The notes under the pieces were generated by a model, which saw nothing but the letters and a program-made list of their open reading frames with translations, was not told the origin of the DNA and did no database searches. Source: Trebonia sp963759545 (GTDB taxonomy: Bacteria; Actinomycetota; Actinomycetes; Streptosporangiales; Streptosporangiaceae). Taken from it: a stretch of 64,000 nucleotides of DNA. Positions 1-8,141 of this stretch are shown one piece after another; the stretch's first letter is position 1; each line of letters begins with the position of its first letter. The position numbers and the translations under genes are program-made. The DNA lies in NCBI GenBank assembly GCA_963759545.1, contig CAVXAB010000005.1, positions 74,142-138,141 of the forward strand. The letters run 5' to 3'.

Positions 1-70
1 ATCGACCTTGCTCGATTCTCTGCACGGGTACGGATACTCTTGCCTATCCCTGCGACAGGGGTAGACCATC

Positions 71-268
71 ATGAACATGGCAACGGGCTTCGACCGCAGG
101 CATCCGCGTGGCGTGATACTCATCCGTGTGCTCGTCACGGCCTGGCTGCTCGCCCTGACCGGCATCCTGCTGGCTTACGGCTACTGGGGCTGGGCGCTGG
201 TGACCCTCGCGGGCGCGGCGGCGAACATCGCGTGGGCCTATCGTGTCTACCGGGCGACACAGCGGTAG
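71..268 (+). CDS. Small two-helix membrane protein, function unknown
   Basis: Sixty-five residues starting at an ATG. A basic N-terminus (residues 1-16) is followed by two hydrophobic stretches, about residues 17-38 and 42-58, and a short basic tail, so a small inner-membrane hairpin protein is predicted. No family motif is recognised. It lies convergent to the sigma factor gene, separated by a hairpin terminator. The upstream 70 bases are non-coding and could hold its promoter. Confidence 0.6.
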   Translation: MNMATGFDRRHPRGVILIRVLVTAWLLALTGILLAYGYWGWALVTLAGAAANIAWAYRVYRATQR

Positions 269-301
269 TTCGCCCGGTTGGAGGGATGATGATCCGGGTC
301 G

Positions 302-412
302 GTGGCCCTCGGCATCACGTTCATCGCCCTGGGCCTGCGATGCGCCCCGTGGCTGCTGCGCCGCTACGGCGCCCTCGCGCGGTCGCTGCTCGCCCCCACT
401 CCGAGAACCTAA
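302..412 (+). CDS. Possible very small hydrophobic ORF
   Basis: A GTG-started frame of 36 codons just downstream of the 65-residue membrane protein encodes one hydrophobic helix (LGITFIALGL) and a basic tail (RRYGALARS). A GGAGGG motif lies about 17 bases upstream of the GTG, which is too far to be convincing. It could be a second small membrane peptide of the same transcript or non-coding DNA. Confidence 0.22.
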   Translation: MALGITFIALGLRCAPWLLRRYGALARSLLAPTPRT

Positions 413-453
413 CCCAGAAACAATCAGCCAGAACGGATTCGTGTTCCACGCTC

Positions 454-483
454 CCGGCCGACCGCTTCATGGCGGTCGGCCGG
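454..483. terminator. Hairpin terminator between convergent genes
   Basis: A perfect 12-bp inverted repeat (CCGGCCGACCGC / GCGGTCGGCCGG) with a 6-base loop lies between the small membrane protein gene and the 3' end of the sigma factor gene. There is no U-tract, as is common in actinomycetes. It is placed to serve both strands. Confidence 0.7.
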
Positions 484-531
484 AACGCTCGTCACGCCGC
501 TTCGCTAGGGCTTATTGGCCTGCCTGCCAAG

Positions 532-1458
532 TTAGTCCAGGTAGTCGCGCAGGACCTGAGAGCGGGACGGGTGGCGCAGCTTCAGCATCGTCTTCGACTC
601 GATCTGGCGGATCCGCTCGCGGGTGACGCCGTAGACCTTGCCGATCTCATCCAGCGTCTTCGGCTGGCCGTCGGCGAGGCCGAACCGCATGCTCACCACG
701 CCCGCCTCCCGCTCGGACAGCGTGTCGAGCACCGAGTGGAGCTGCTCCTGCAGCAGCGTGAAGCTCACCGCCTCGCCCGGCTGGATCGCCTCAGTGTCTT
801 CGATCAGGTCACCGAACTCGCTGTCGCCCTCCTCGCCGAGCGGCGTGTGCAGCGAGATCGGCTCACGGCCGTACTTCTGCACCTCCACGACCTTCTCCGG
901 CGTCATGTCAAGCTCGACCGCCAGCTCTTCCGGTGTCGCCTCGCGGCCCAGGTCCTGGAGCATCTGCCGCTGCACGCGGGCCAGCTTGTTGATGACCTCG
1001 ACCATGTGCACCGGGATCCGGATGGTGCGGGCCTGGTCGGCCATCGCCCGGGTGATCGCCTGCCGGATCCACCAGGTGGCATACGTGGAGAACTTGTAGC
1101 CCTTGGTGTAGTCGAACTTCTCGACCGCCCGGATCAGCCCCAGGTTGCCCTCCTGGATCAGGTCAAGGAACAGCATCCCCCGCCCGGTGTACCGCTTGGC
1201 CAGCGACACCACCAGCCGCAGGTTGGCCTCGAGCAGGTGATCCTTGGCCCGGCGGCCGTCCTCGGCGACCCACTCCAGGTCCATCCGCGGGCCGCGGGAT
1301 AGGTTTTCGCCGGACTCGGCGAGCTTCTCCTCGGCGAACAGGCCGGCCTCGATCCGCTTTGCGAGGTCGACCTCCTGCTCGGCGTTGAGCAGCGGCACCT
1401 TGCCGATCTGCTTCAGGTAGTCCTTGACCGGGTCCGCGGTCGCGCCGGCGATCGCCAC
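532..1458 (-). CDS. Principal RNA polymerase sigma factor (RpoD/HrdB/SigA type)
   Basis: Primary sigma-70 core of 308 residues. Region 1.2 begins at DPVKDYLKQIGKVPLL (about residues 10-25). Region 2 contains DLIQEGNLGLIRAVEKFDY and YATWWIRQAI, the -10 recognition and melting helices. Region 3 follows, and region 4 ends with the HTH of LDEIGKVYGVTRERIRQIE. It directs core polymerase to housekeeping or closely related promoters. The open frame starts at a GTG immediately after an acidic linker. Homologues carry a longer acidic N-terminus, which here lies in another frame upstream (1459-2054). Either translation starts internally or the gene has a frameshift. A paralogue elsewhere could be the essential HrdB. 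Confidence 0.93.
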   Translation of the reverse strand: MAIAGATADPVKDYLKQIGKVPLLNAEQEVDLAKRIEAGLFAEEKLAESGENLSRGPRMDLEWVAEDGRRAKDHLLEANLRLVVSLAKRYTGRGMLFLDLIQEGNLGLIRAVEKFDYTKGYKFSTYATWWIRQAITRAMADQARTIRIPVHMVEVINKLARVQRQMLQDLGREATPEELAVELDMTPEKVVEVQKYGREPISLHTPLGEEGDSEFGDLIEDTEAIQPGEAVSFTLLQEQLHSVLDTLSEREAGVVSMRFGLADGQPKTLDEIGKVYGVTRERIRQIESKTMLKLRHPSRSQVLRDYLD

Positions 1459-2054
1459 CCGCGCGGCGGGAAGATCGTTGTCATCGTCATCGAAGGCGAG
1501 GATCTCCTCGTCCTCGCCTCCCGCCTCGGCGGACGGCTGGCCCGGCTCAGGGTCCCCGAGGTCTTCGGGCCCGTCCGGCAGCCTCGCAGCCCGTCCGGCA
1601 CCTCGAGCCCGTCCGGCACCTCGAGCCCGTCCGGCACCTCCAGCCCGTCCGGCACCTCGAGCCCGTCGGCGTCGCCGACCAGATCGTCGGCGACCTCGGC
1701 GAGATCGCTGATGTCGTCTTCGAGGACAGCGAGGACGGTGAGCGTGGCCTGGAGGCCGGCATCGTCGGCGTCGAGACCGCCGAAGTCGCCAGGATCCGCA
1801 TCGGTATCCAGATCAGCCTCGCCGGGTTCCACCGCGATCAAGCCGCCGTCGGCGTCAGGACGTCGCCCGGAACCGCGTTCACCCGGGTTCCTGGAACCAG
1901 AACCGCCTGGCCGTGGACCCACCAGAAACGCCTGAGCCTCGACGGCCTGAACCTCGGCGGCCTGAGTCCCCTGGCCCGAAGTCATGGTGCCACGCCGCTG
2001 GTCACGCTCCGCGCGGCGCCGTGCTTTGCCCTGCCTGGTGTTACGCCTGCTCAT
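1459..2054 (-). pseudogene. Out-of-frame N-terminal extension of the sigma factor
   Basis: From an ATG at 2054 a frame encodes a basic start (MSRRNTRQGKARRRAERDQR) and then an acidic, alanine-rich region ending in four LEVPDG repeats. That is the composition of the N-terminus of actinobacterial HrdB proteins. After the repeats this frame turns into basic, improbable protein, while the sigma frame just downstream reads acidic residues (EDEEILAFDDDDNDLP) leading into the conserved core. The two halves therefore belong together but are offset within the 18-bp repeat array. This may be a true mutation, an assembly error in the repeat, or an array that changes frame. Confidence 0.6.
1561..1672. 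repeat. 18-bp tandem repeat in sigma factor N-terminus
   Basis: Tandem units related to CCTCGAGCCCGTCCGGCA occur at 1601-1618, 1619-1636, 1637-1654 and 1655-1672. A 20-base variant lies at 1581-1600 and a further diverged unit at 1561-1580. On the minus strand they encode LEVPDG repeats. The 20-base unit, two bases longer than the rest, changes the reading frame between the acidic N-terminus and the sigma core. Confidence 0.8.
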
Positions 2055-2176
2055 CCTTATCGCCTCCTAGACCAACGCGACAAGGGACACTGATAACTAC
2101 ATCCCCAAATTTGGTGCATCATAGCCGCAAAGGCTTGGTATGCCATCCATCGCTCCGAGCGTGAAGGTTGACACCC

Positions 2177-3076
2177 TTACCTGGCGTCACAGTGATCAGC
2201 GATGATCTTGCCGATGACATTCCTCGTGAACTCGGCTTCGTCGGGGTCGGTGTCCAGCGCGCGGACCAGGACGATCATCGCCTTCCAGATCGCCCAGCCG
2301 CGGCCGCGGGCCCACGTCGCCTCGTCAGCCGGCAGCCGCTCCTTGAACACGCGCTGGCTCTCCCCGGACAGGAACGTCCACGCGATGGTCGTGTCGCACG
2401 CCGGATCGCCGATCCCTGAAGTGCCGAAGTCGATGACGGCGCTCAGCCGGCCGGAGGAGTCCAGGAGCAGGTTGCCTGGCTGGGCATCGCCATGGAACCA
2501 CACCGGCGGACCGTCCCACCGGGCTGCCAGCGCCTGCTCCCAGACCTCGGCGGCCAGGCCGGTATCGATCTGACCGTGCAGCGCGGCGAGCGCCGTCCTT
2601 GTCTCGGCGTCGTAGTAGGCCGGTGATCCGCCGCGGAAGAAGTTGTGCGTGCCGGGTAGCGGACCGCCGGACGGGTCCACCTTGTAAAGGGCGGCGAGAA
2701 AGCCGGCCAGGTCAGCGGCGAACTCGGGCAGGTTCGCCACCTTCGCGGCCGCGGCTGTCTGGCCTTCCCTCCACTGGTACACCGACCATGGCCGCGGGAA
2801 ACCGCAGCCCGGCTCGCCTTTGGCCAGCGGCTCAGGGATTTGCAGCGGCAACTGCGGTGCCAGGATCGGCAGCCAGCGGTGTTCCTTCTCGACCTGCTCG
2901 ACGTAGGCCTGCGAGCTGGGCAGGCGGACCGACATGCGCTCGCCGAGACGGAACGTGGCATTGTCCCAGCCGTCGACATCGACCGGACGGACGGGCAGCT
3001 CAGCCCACTGCGGAAACTGGCTCGCGACCAGCCGCGAGACAAGCTCCGGAGTTATGTCTGCCTTCTTCACGAGCAC
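2177..3076 (-). CDS. Aminoglycoside phosphotransferase (APH) family kinase
   Basis: A protein of 299 residues with the APH/choline-kinase fold. The catalytic loop is VWFHGDAQPGNLLL (about residues 190-203) and the metal-binding motif is VIDFGTSGIGDPACD (about 214-228). The N-lobe lies around residues 40-110. Such kinases phosphorylate small hydroxylated substrates; this subgroup is widespread in actinomycetes and the substrate is not fixed, so antibiotic resistance cannot be claimed. The annotated start is GTG (GTG CTC GTG AAG AAG); a second GTG two codons on is an alternative. It is transcribed away from the Tet-like gene, with 232 bases between them. Confidence 0.88.
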   Translation of the reverse strand: MLVKKADITPELVSRLVASQFPQWAELPVRPVDVDGWDNATFRLGERMSVRLPSSQAYVEQVEKEHRWLPILAPQLPLQIPEPLAKGEPGCGFPRPWSVYQWREGQTAAAAKVANLPEFAADLAGFLAALYKVDPSGGPLPGTHNFFRGGSPAYYDAETRTALAALHGQIDTGLAAEVWEQALAARWDGPPVWFHGDAQPGNLLLDSSGRLSAVIDFGTSGIGDPACDTTIAWTFLSGESQRVFKERLPADEATWARGRGWAIWKAMIVLVRALDTDPDEAEFTRNVIGKIIADHCDAR

Positions 3077-3250
3077 GCATTATTAGGCACGCTTGCGCCT
3101 TGCGCAAGATTGACCTTCGTGCACATAGCTCCGCCCGGCCGACCGTGTCGCTGGTCGGGTGTCGCCGCGCCGCGAAAACCGGTTGCGGAGGGACGCCGGG
3201 CTGAGCGGTAATTGATCGTCCGTGACGATCTTCTCCAGGGGGTAACCGCG

Positions 3251-3346
3251 ATGAGTGCGGCGACTGCACCGCTGACAGTCCCGACCCGACTCCTGGAGCA
3301 GTTGTCCCTTGCGCACACTCAACCTCGGGATCCTGGCGCATGTTGA
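3251..3346 (+). CDS. Putative 31-residue leader peptide overlapping the Tet-like gene start
   Basis: An ATG at 3251 is preceded 8 bases upstream by AGGGGG, a good Shine-Dalgarno sequence. The short frame overlaps the TTG start of the ribosomal protection gene (3309) and stops 35 bases inside it, in a different frame. The arrangement resembles leader-peptide control of ribosome-targeting resistance genes, where ribosome stalling on the leader changes access to the downstream start. The start sits within the usual leader region and no other reason for the strong SD is visible. Confidence 0.4.
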   Translation: MSAATAPLTVPTRLLEQLSLAHTQPRDPGAC

Positions 3347-5271
3347 CGCGGGCAAGACCAGCCTGACCGAACGTCTGCTGTTCGAGGCTGGCGCCATCAG
3401 TGAACTTGGCAGCGTCGACGCCGGCACCACCCGCACCGACTCGATGGACATCGAGCGCCGTCGTGGCATCACCGTCCGCACTAACGTGGCGTCCTTCGCC
3501 GTGGGCGACGTTCAGGTTAACCTCATCGACACCCCGGGCCACTCCGACTTCGTAGCCGAGGTGGAGCGCAGCCTTGCCGTCCTCGACGCGGCTGTGCTGG
3601 TGGTCTCCGCGGTAGAGGGAGTGCAGCCGCAGACCGTCGTCCTGTGGCGGGTACTGCGGCGCCTTGCCGTGCCGTGCGCGGTCTTCATCAACAAGATCGA
3701 CCGCCGGGGGGCGGACCCCGCCCGGGTGCGGGCCGAGATTAGCCGCCGCCTCGCGGCGGGTTCCGGCGCGCTGCTGCTTCCCCTAACGGACGTGCTGGCA
3801 GCGGGGTCACCCGGCGCGGCCACCAAGCCGGTCGTCGCTGACGGACCCGGTGGTGATCGACGTGCTCACGTCAGGGGATGACCGGCTGCTTCGCGCCGCC
3901 GTGGACGGGCCGGGCATTACCGAGGCAATGGCGCTACGCTCCGCGCGGACCCAGGTGAGTCGCGGCGCAGTGGTGCCGGTGGCGGCGGGATCGGCCCTGA
4001 CCGGAGCGGGCGTGCCCGACCTGCTGACGACGCTGCCGCGCGTCCTGCCATGGGCTCGCCCGGCGACTAGCGACCCGTCCGGGGTCATCTACAAGATCGA
4101 GCACGGTGACCACGGCACGCTAGCGCACTGCCGCATATTCGGCGGCGAACTGCGCGTCAGGGACCGCGCGGGGGACAGGCGCGACGTGATCACGTCCCTG
4201 GAGCGGTCGACGCCGCAGGGCTGGGTGCAGGAGAGCGTGGTGCGGGCGGGCGACGTCGTGCGGATACGCGGGATAAGCGCGGCACGCACCGGCAGCTGGG
4301 TGGGGGAGACGATCCCCGGCCGGGTCACCCGCCAGTTCCCCGCCCCCGCGCTTGAATCCGTAGTCGAGCCGGTGGACCCGGCCATGCGCGGCCGGCTGTT
4401 CGCCGCGCTGCGGGAACTGGCCGACGCCGACCCGCTGATCAACCTGCGCGTCGATGAGGAGCACGGCGAGATCGCGGTCAGCCTCTATGGTGAAGTCCAG
4501 AAGGAAGTAATCGCCGACCTTCTCGACGAGCAGTTCGGCGTGGCCGTCGCCTTCCGCCCTACGGTGACCGTGCACATCGAGCGGATCACGGGGACCGGTG
4601 CGTCGTTCGCCCTCATGCCGGAGAAGACCACACCCTACCTGGCGACGCTTGGGTTCCGGGTTGAGCCCGTGCCCGCCGGCCAGGGCTTGGTTTGCGACCT
4701 GGAAGCCGAGCGCGGCTCCATGCCGCCCGCCCTCTTCGCCGCGACGTGGGAAGGAGTGCGGACCGGCCTGGCGCAGGGCCTGTCTGGCTGGGCGGTCCCC
4801 GACGCCCGCGTGGTGCTCACGCACACGGGTTACAGCCCTAGGCAGAGCCACATGCACCAGAAGTTCAACAAGAACATGTCATCGGTCGGCGCCGACTTTC
4901 GCAACCTGGCGCCGGTGCTGATCCACGAGGCGCTCAGGCAGGCGGGAACCGTCGTCTGTGAGCCGGTCGAGCGGTTCCACCTGGAGATCCCCGCCAGCGC
5001 GCTGCCCGCCGTGACGGTAACGGTGGGCCGCCTGTCCGGCCTCATTACCGGCACCACTCCCGTCGGCGATGCCCTGGCGCTCACCGGCACCCTGCCTACC
5101 AGAAGCCTCCAGCCCCTGCTGGCGCAGCTCCCCGAGCTGACCAGCGGCGAAGGAGTCCTCACCTCGGAAGTGACCCGCTACGCGCCCGTCGCCGGCCCGC
5201 CCCCTGTCCGGGCGAGGAACGGTCCCGACCCCCTGGACAGGGAGGAGTGGTTCCGCGCCCGTCCCCGTTGA
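3309..5271 (+). CDS. Ribosomal protection GTPase, Tet(M)/OtrA type, with a frameshift
   Basis: EF-G-like translational GTPase that would release tetracycline-type drugs from the ribosome. G1 is AHVDAGKTSLTE, G2 lies in DIERRRGITV, G3 is DTPGHSDF and G4 is NKID. The spacing around GSVDAGTTRTDSMD matches Tet(M)-type proteins rather than EF-G. Domains II-V are in 3850-5271. The start is TTG at 3309, with GGAG 10 bases upstream. The first frame runs to 3881 and the rest lies in the +1 frame, joining near 3835-3850 (a surplus base is the simplest explanation). Both halves are otherwise intact. Resistance to tetracycline is inferred from family only; some actinomycete homologues have no proven role. 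Confidence 0.85.
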
Positions 5272-5317
5272 CCGGGCTCACGTCACTTGGCCGGGAAAGT
5301 TCTTCAGCCCGGTGCGG

Positions 5318-5351
5318 TGAGTTCCGTGGCCCTCGCCGGTATGTACTGGCG
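5318..5351 (+). promoter_or_regulatory. Bipartite promoter-like element, copy 1
   Basis: TGAGTTCCG, 11 bases, then GGTATGTACTGGCG. The same two blocks with identical spacing recur at 6534-6567, after the ECF sigma factor gene. The first start codon follows 43 bases later (5395). Identical blocks with diverged sequence between and around them suggest -35 and -10 elements read by one alternative sigma factor, most simply the ECF factor encoded between the two copies. Confidence 0.55.
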
Positions 5352-5394
5352 GGCCTGCCACAGGCCACGGGGAACGCAAGCGATGAGGAGAGCC

Positions 5395-5493
5395 ATGACC
5401 GAGACCCGACCGCACGACGTGGCCGCCATTAAGGGCATCCTGGAGAGCCTCTATGGTGATCCTGACAGGAGCGGGGAAGGGACGCGGGCGTGA
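5395..5493 (+). CDS. Short ORF resembling the N-terminus of a SnoaL/SgcJ-like protein
   Basis: Thirty-two residues (start MTETRPHDVAAIKGILESLY). The first 20 resemble the N-terminus of the SgcJ-like protein encoded at 6614 (ADEAAIQAILVDSYKAWEAG), and both follow the same promoter-like element. The stop overlaps the GTG of the ECF frame (GTGA), so translation would be coupled. It may be a truncated duplicate that now serves as a coupling leader. Confidence 0.4.
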   Translation: MTETRPHDVAAIKGILESLYGDPDRSGEGTRA

Positions 5494-6483
5494 CGACGAA
5501 GGTAGAAGGCTTCGATCGCCTGGTCGAACCGTTCCGCTCGCGAGCTGCTGGCGTACTGCTACCGGATGCTCGGCTCGGCTCACGACGCCGAGGACTTGGT
5601 CCAGGACACGTACCTGAGGGCGTGGCGGGCGCGGGATCAGTACGACGAGACTCGCAGCTCACTGCGCACCTGGCTCTACCGGATCGCGACGAACGTTTGC
5701 CTGACCGCCTTGGAGGTCCGCGGCCGCCGACCGCTGCCGTCGGGGCTGGTGGCCGCGTCGGACCCGCTCGGGCCGCTCGTCAGGGGAGCGGACGCCACCT
5801 GGCTGCAGCCCTTGCCGGACTCGTTGCTTGACGCGGGCGATCCGGCCGGAGCGGTGATCGACCGCAGCAGCCTGCGCTTGGCGTTCGCCGCCGCCCTGCA
5901 GCACCTGTCGGCGCGTCAGCGTGGTGCGCTGATCCTGCGTGACGTGCTCAGCTTCTCCGCGTCCGAGACAGCGGAGATCCTCGGTACCACCGTCGTATCG
6001 GTGAACAGTTCGCTACAGCGGGCGCGTACCCGGGTGAAGGAAGGCGGGGTCAGGCAGGAACGGCTCAGCGAGCCGTCCGCCGCCGAGCAGCGCGCCTGGG
6101 TCGATCGCTACATGGAGGCGTTCGAGCACGCCGACGTCGAGGGGCTCAAGCGGCTGCTCACCGAGGACGTGCTCATGGAGATGCCGCCCATGCTCAACTG
6201 GTTCACCGGCCCGGGCAACTACGGCCTGTTCATGGAGTGGGTCTTCGCGGCGGCAGGAACGGACTGGCAGCTGAAGGCCGTCGCGGCCAACGGCCAGCCC
6301 GGGTTCGCCGCCTATCGGCGCGTCGGCGACGGGTACGAGCTGCACACGCTCCAGATCTTCACCGTCACCGCCGCGGGCATCAGCCGGAATTCGGTGTTCC
6401 AGGATTCCGAGGTCTTCGCGTCTTTCGGTCTGGCGACCGGACTCGGCGGCCACGGACTTGTCGACGTCGGGTCTTGTGCCTAG
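5490..6483 (+). CDS. ECF sigma factor with C-terminal SnoaL-like domain, frameshift near the start
   Basis: Sigma-70 region 2 reads ELLAYCYRMLGSAHDAEDLVQDTYLRAW and region 4 reads LSARQRGALILRDVLSFSASETAEILGTTVVSVNSSLQRAR. A C-terminal NTF2/SnoaL-like domain of about 130 residues follows, as in SigJ-like and ECF41/ECF56-like factors, where the tail controls the sigma activity. From GTG 5490 the frame reads VEGFDRLVEPF, then the conserved reading moves to the +1 frame at about 5535. An uninterrupted frame begins at ATG 5566, which would omit part of region 2.1. No anti-sigma gene is adjacent, in line with self-regulation by the tail. The flanking twin promoter elements suggest autoregulation. 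Confidence 0.85.
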
Positions 6484-6533
6484 CCGGTCGAGCGCGCCTC
6501 GATACCTCTTTGACCTCTTTGCCGCGGGCGCGA

Positions 6534-6567
6534 TGAGTTCCGGCCCCGCCGCCGGTATGTACTGGCG
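6534..6567 (+). promoter_or_regulatory. Bipartite promoter-like element, copy 2
   Basis: TGAGTTCCG, 11 bases, then GGTATGTACTGGCG, matching the copy at 5318-5351 in both blocks and in spacing. It stands 46 bases before the ATG of the SgcJ-like gene and overlaps no gene. It is a probable ECF-dependent promoter. Confidence 0.55.
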
Positions 6568-6613
6568 AGTTCGCCGGAATACCCCGGGCGACCCCAGCAC
6601 AAGGGAGAATCCG

Positions 6614-7024
6614 ATGTCAGACAGTCGTGCGGCCGACGAGGCCGCTATCCAGGCCATACTGGTTGACTCCTACAAGGCGTGGGAGGCTGGCGACGCCGAC
6701 GGCATGGTCGCCGACTACACCGCGGACGCGACCGCCATCATGACCGGCTCGCTCCGCGACAGCCGTGACGTGATCCGCGAGAGCATGGCCCACGCCTTCG
6801 AGGGGCCACTCAAGGGCAGCTCGACCTGGAACAAGCAGCTGAGCCTCCGCTTCGTCGGCCGGGACGCCGCGATCGCCGTCTACGAGTCCGGCATCCTGTT
6901 CCCCGGCCAGACGGAGGTTCCGGACACGGGCAAGGTGAACGCGACCTGGGTTTTCGAGAAGCGGGACGGCCAGTGGCTGATCGCCGCCTATCACAACAGC
7001 CCGGTGCTGGCGCCTGGGCAGTAA
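6614..7024 (+). CDS. SgcJ/EcaC-like NTF2-fold protein
   Basis: 136 residues forming one SnoaL/NTF2-like cone (AAIQAILVDSYKAWEAGD at the N-terminus, NATWVFEKRDGQWLIAAYHNS at the C-terminus). Family members include small oxidoreductase or cyclase-like enzymes of polyketide and enediyne clusters and many proteins of unknown role. GGGAGA lies 5-6 bases before the ATG. It follows the ECF sigma gene and its promoter element, so it is the likely target of that factor. A terminator follows. Confidence 0.8.
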   Translation: MSDSRAADEAAIQAILVDSYKAWEAGDADGMVADYTADATAIMTGSLRDSRDVIRESMAHAFEGPLKGSSTWNKQLSLRFVGRDAAIAVYESGILFPGQTEVPDTGKVNATWVFEKRDGQWLIAAYHNSPVLAPGQ

Positions 7025-7053
7025 AAGGCGGCCGGTACCGCCGGCAAGGGGCG

Positions 7054-7084
7054 ATCCCCGGCCAGGGTGGGTCTGGCCGGGGAT
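7054..7084. terminator. Bidirectional hairpin terminator
   Basis: A perfect 12-bp inverted repeat, ATCCCCGGCCAG / CTGGCCGGGGAT, with a 7-base loop. It lies between the convergent SgcJ-like gene and the CU044_5270-like gene. Confidence 0.75.
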
Positions 7085-7103
7085 TGCTGGTCGATACGGC
7101 CGG

Positions 7104-8141
7104 TCAGAACTTGCCGGCGGCGATGTCGGCCAGGCTGACCCGGGTCACCACGTAGGTGACGGTGACCCCGGCGCCGGTGCCGGTGCCGCCGACCATGTTC
7201 ACCGGGATGCCGGTGTCGGCGTTGATCGTCATCGCCTCTTGATAACCCGGTCCCGGTGTCCCTTGGGATGCTGACGATTTCCCGAACTCGTCCCCAACTC
7301 GGCCCCGCGCGGTGATGGTCAGCGTCGGCTGGCCGTCAACCGTGCCGTGGGTGACGGTGATGCCGGGCAGGACGGACACCAGCCGCAGCACGCCCGCCTC
7401 CACCTTGGGGTCGCCCGCCCCGGTGACCAGCGCGTCCTCGCTGTTCTCCCAGACGTAGTTGTCGATCTGCAGGTTGCCCTCGGAGATGTGCTTGAGCTGG
7501 GCCTTAATCCAGGCCGGGACCGGGGCCGTGTTGGATCCGGCCCACGCCATCTTCAGCGCGGCCGTGTCCAGGTCGCCGTTCTCGGCGTAGGTCGCGGCCG
7601 CGACCTCCTCCGCAAACAGGCCGCCGCCCTGGTTGTTGTTGTCGCGGACCTGGGCGGGCAGGCCCGACTTGGTCCGCGAGAAGTAGTACTTGCCGTTGTC
7701 GGCGTAGAGGTCCCAGACGTTGATGCTGGCCTTGCCCGGATAGGCCGTCTCGCGCTCGAACAGGGTGGCGTCGCCCTTGGGGTGCGGGGATGCGGCCAGC
7801 AAATTGGCGGTCTGCACCAGTGTTTGCTGAGCGCTTGGCGGCGCGGCCGGGGTCTTGGACGCGGCGGCCTTCGACCGGGTGGCCGTCGACTGGTGCGCGC
7901 CGCTGGACCCGGCGGCGCCCAGCTGGGCCGGGCTGGCCGGCCCGGAAGGGATTGCGACGGCCGTGCCGACGGCCGCGACCGCGGCGACGGCAACGGCCCC
8001 GGCACTGCCGACGGTGATCCGGCGGCGCCGGCGGGCCTGCCGGGCGCGATGCTCGATGGCCAGCACGTCCGGGGTGAAGGGCTGTTCTGCGACGAGGTCG
8101 CGGAACGCCGCGCCCAGGTGCTGTTCGGTCGGGGAATTCAT
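7104..8141 (-). CDS. CU044_5270-like membrane-anchored protein, probable ECF partner
   Basis: 345 residues. The cytoplasmic N-terminus (to about 40) is followed by RQARRRRRI and a single hydrophobic helix (AGAVAVAAVAAVGTAVAI, about 46-63), an Ala/Ser/Thr-rich linker and a secreted domain of about 230 residues. The start overlaps the stop of the SigE-family sigma gene by four bases (ATGA), so the two are translationally coupled. That arrangement and topology suggest a surface-sensing or anti-sigma-like partner, but no ZAS zinc motif (HxxxCxxC) is present. The exact role in this family is not known. Confidence 0.8.
   Translation of the reverse strand: MNSPTEQHLGAAFRDLVAEQPFTPDVLAIEHRARQARRRRRITVGSAGAVAVAAVAAVGTAVAIPSGPASPAQLGAAGSSGAHQSTATRSKAAASKTPAAPPSAQQTLVQTANLLAASPHPKGDATLFERETAYPGKASINVWDLYADNGKYYFSRTKSGLPAQVRDNNNQGGGLFAEEVAAATYAENGDLDTAALKMAWAGSNTAPVPAWIKAQLKHISEGNLQIDNYVWENSEDALVTGAGDPKVEAGVLRLVSVLPGITVTHGTVDGQPTLTITARGRVGDEFGKSSASQGTPGPGYQEAMTINADTGIPVNMVGGTGTGAGVTVTYVVTRVSLADIAAGKF

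Noticed and set aside
40..1302. A 420-codon plus-strand frame across the sigma factor gene
   Set aside because: It is antisense to conserved sigma-70 motifs and has arginine/alanine-rich composition typical of an antisense frame in high-GC DNA.
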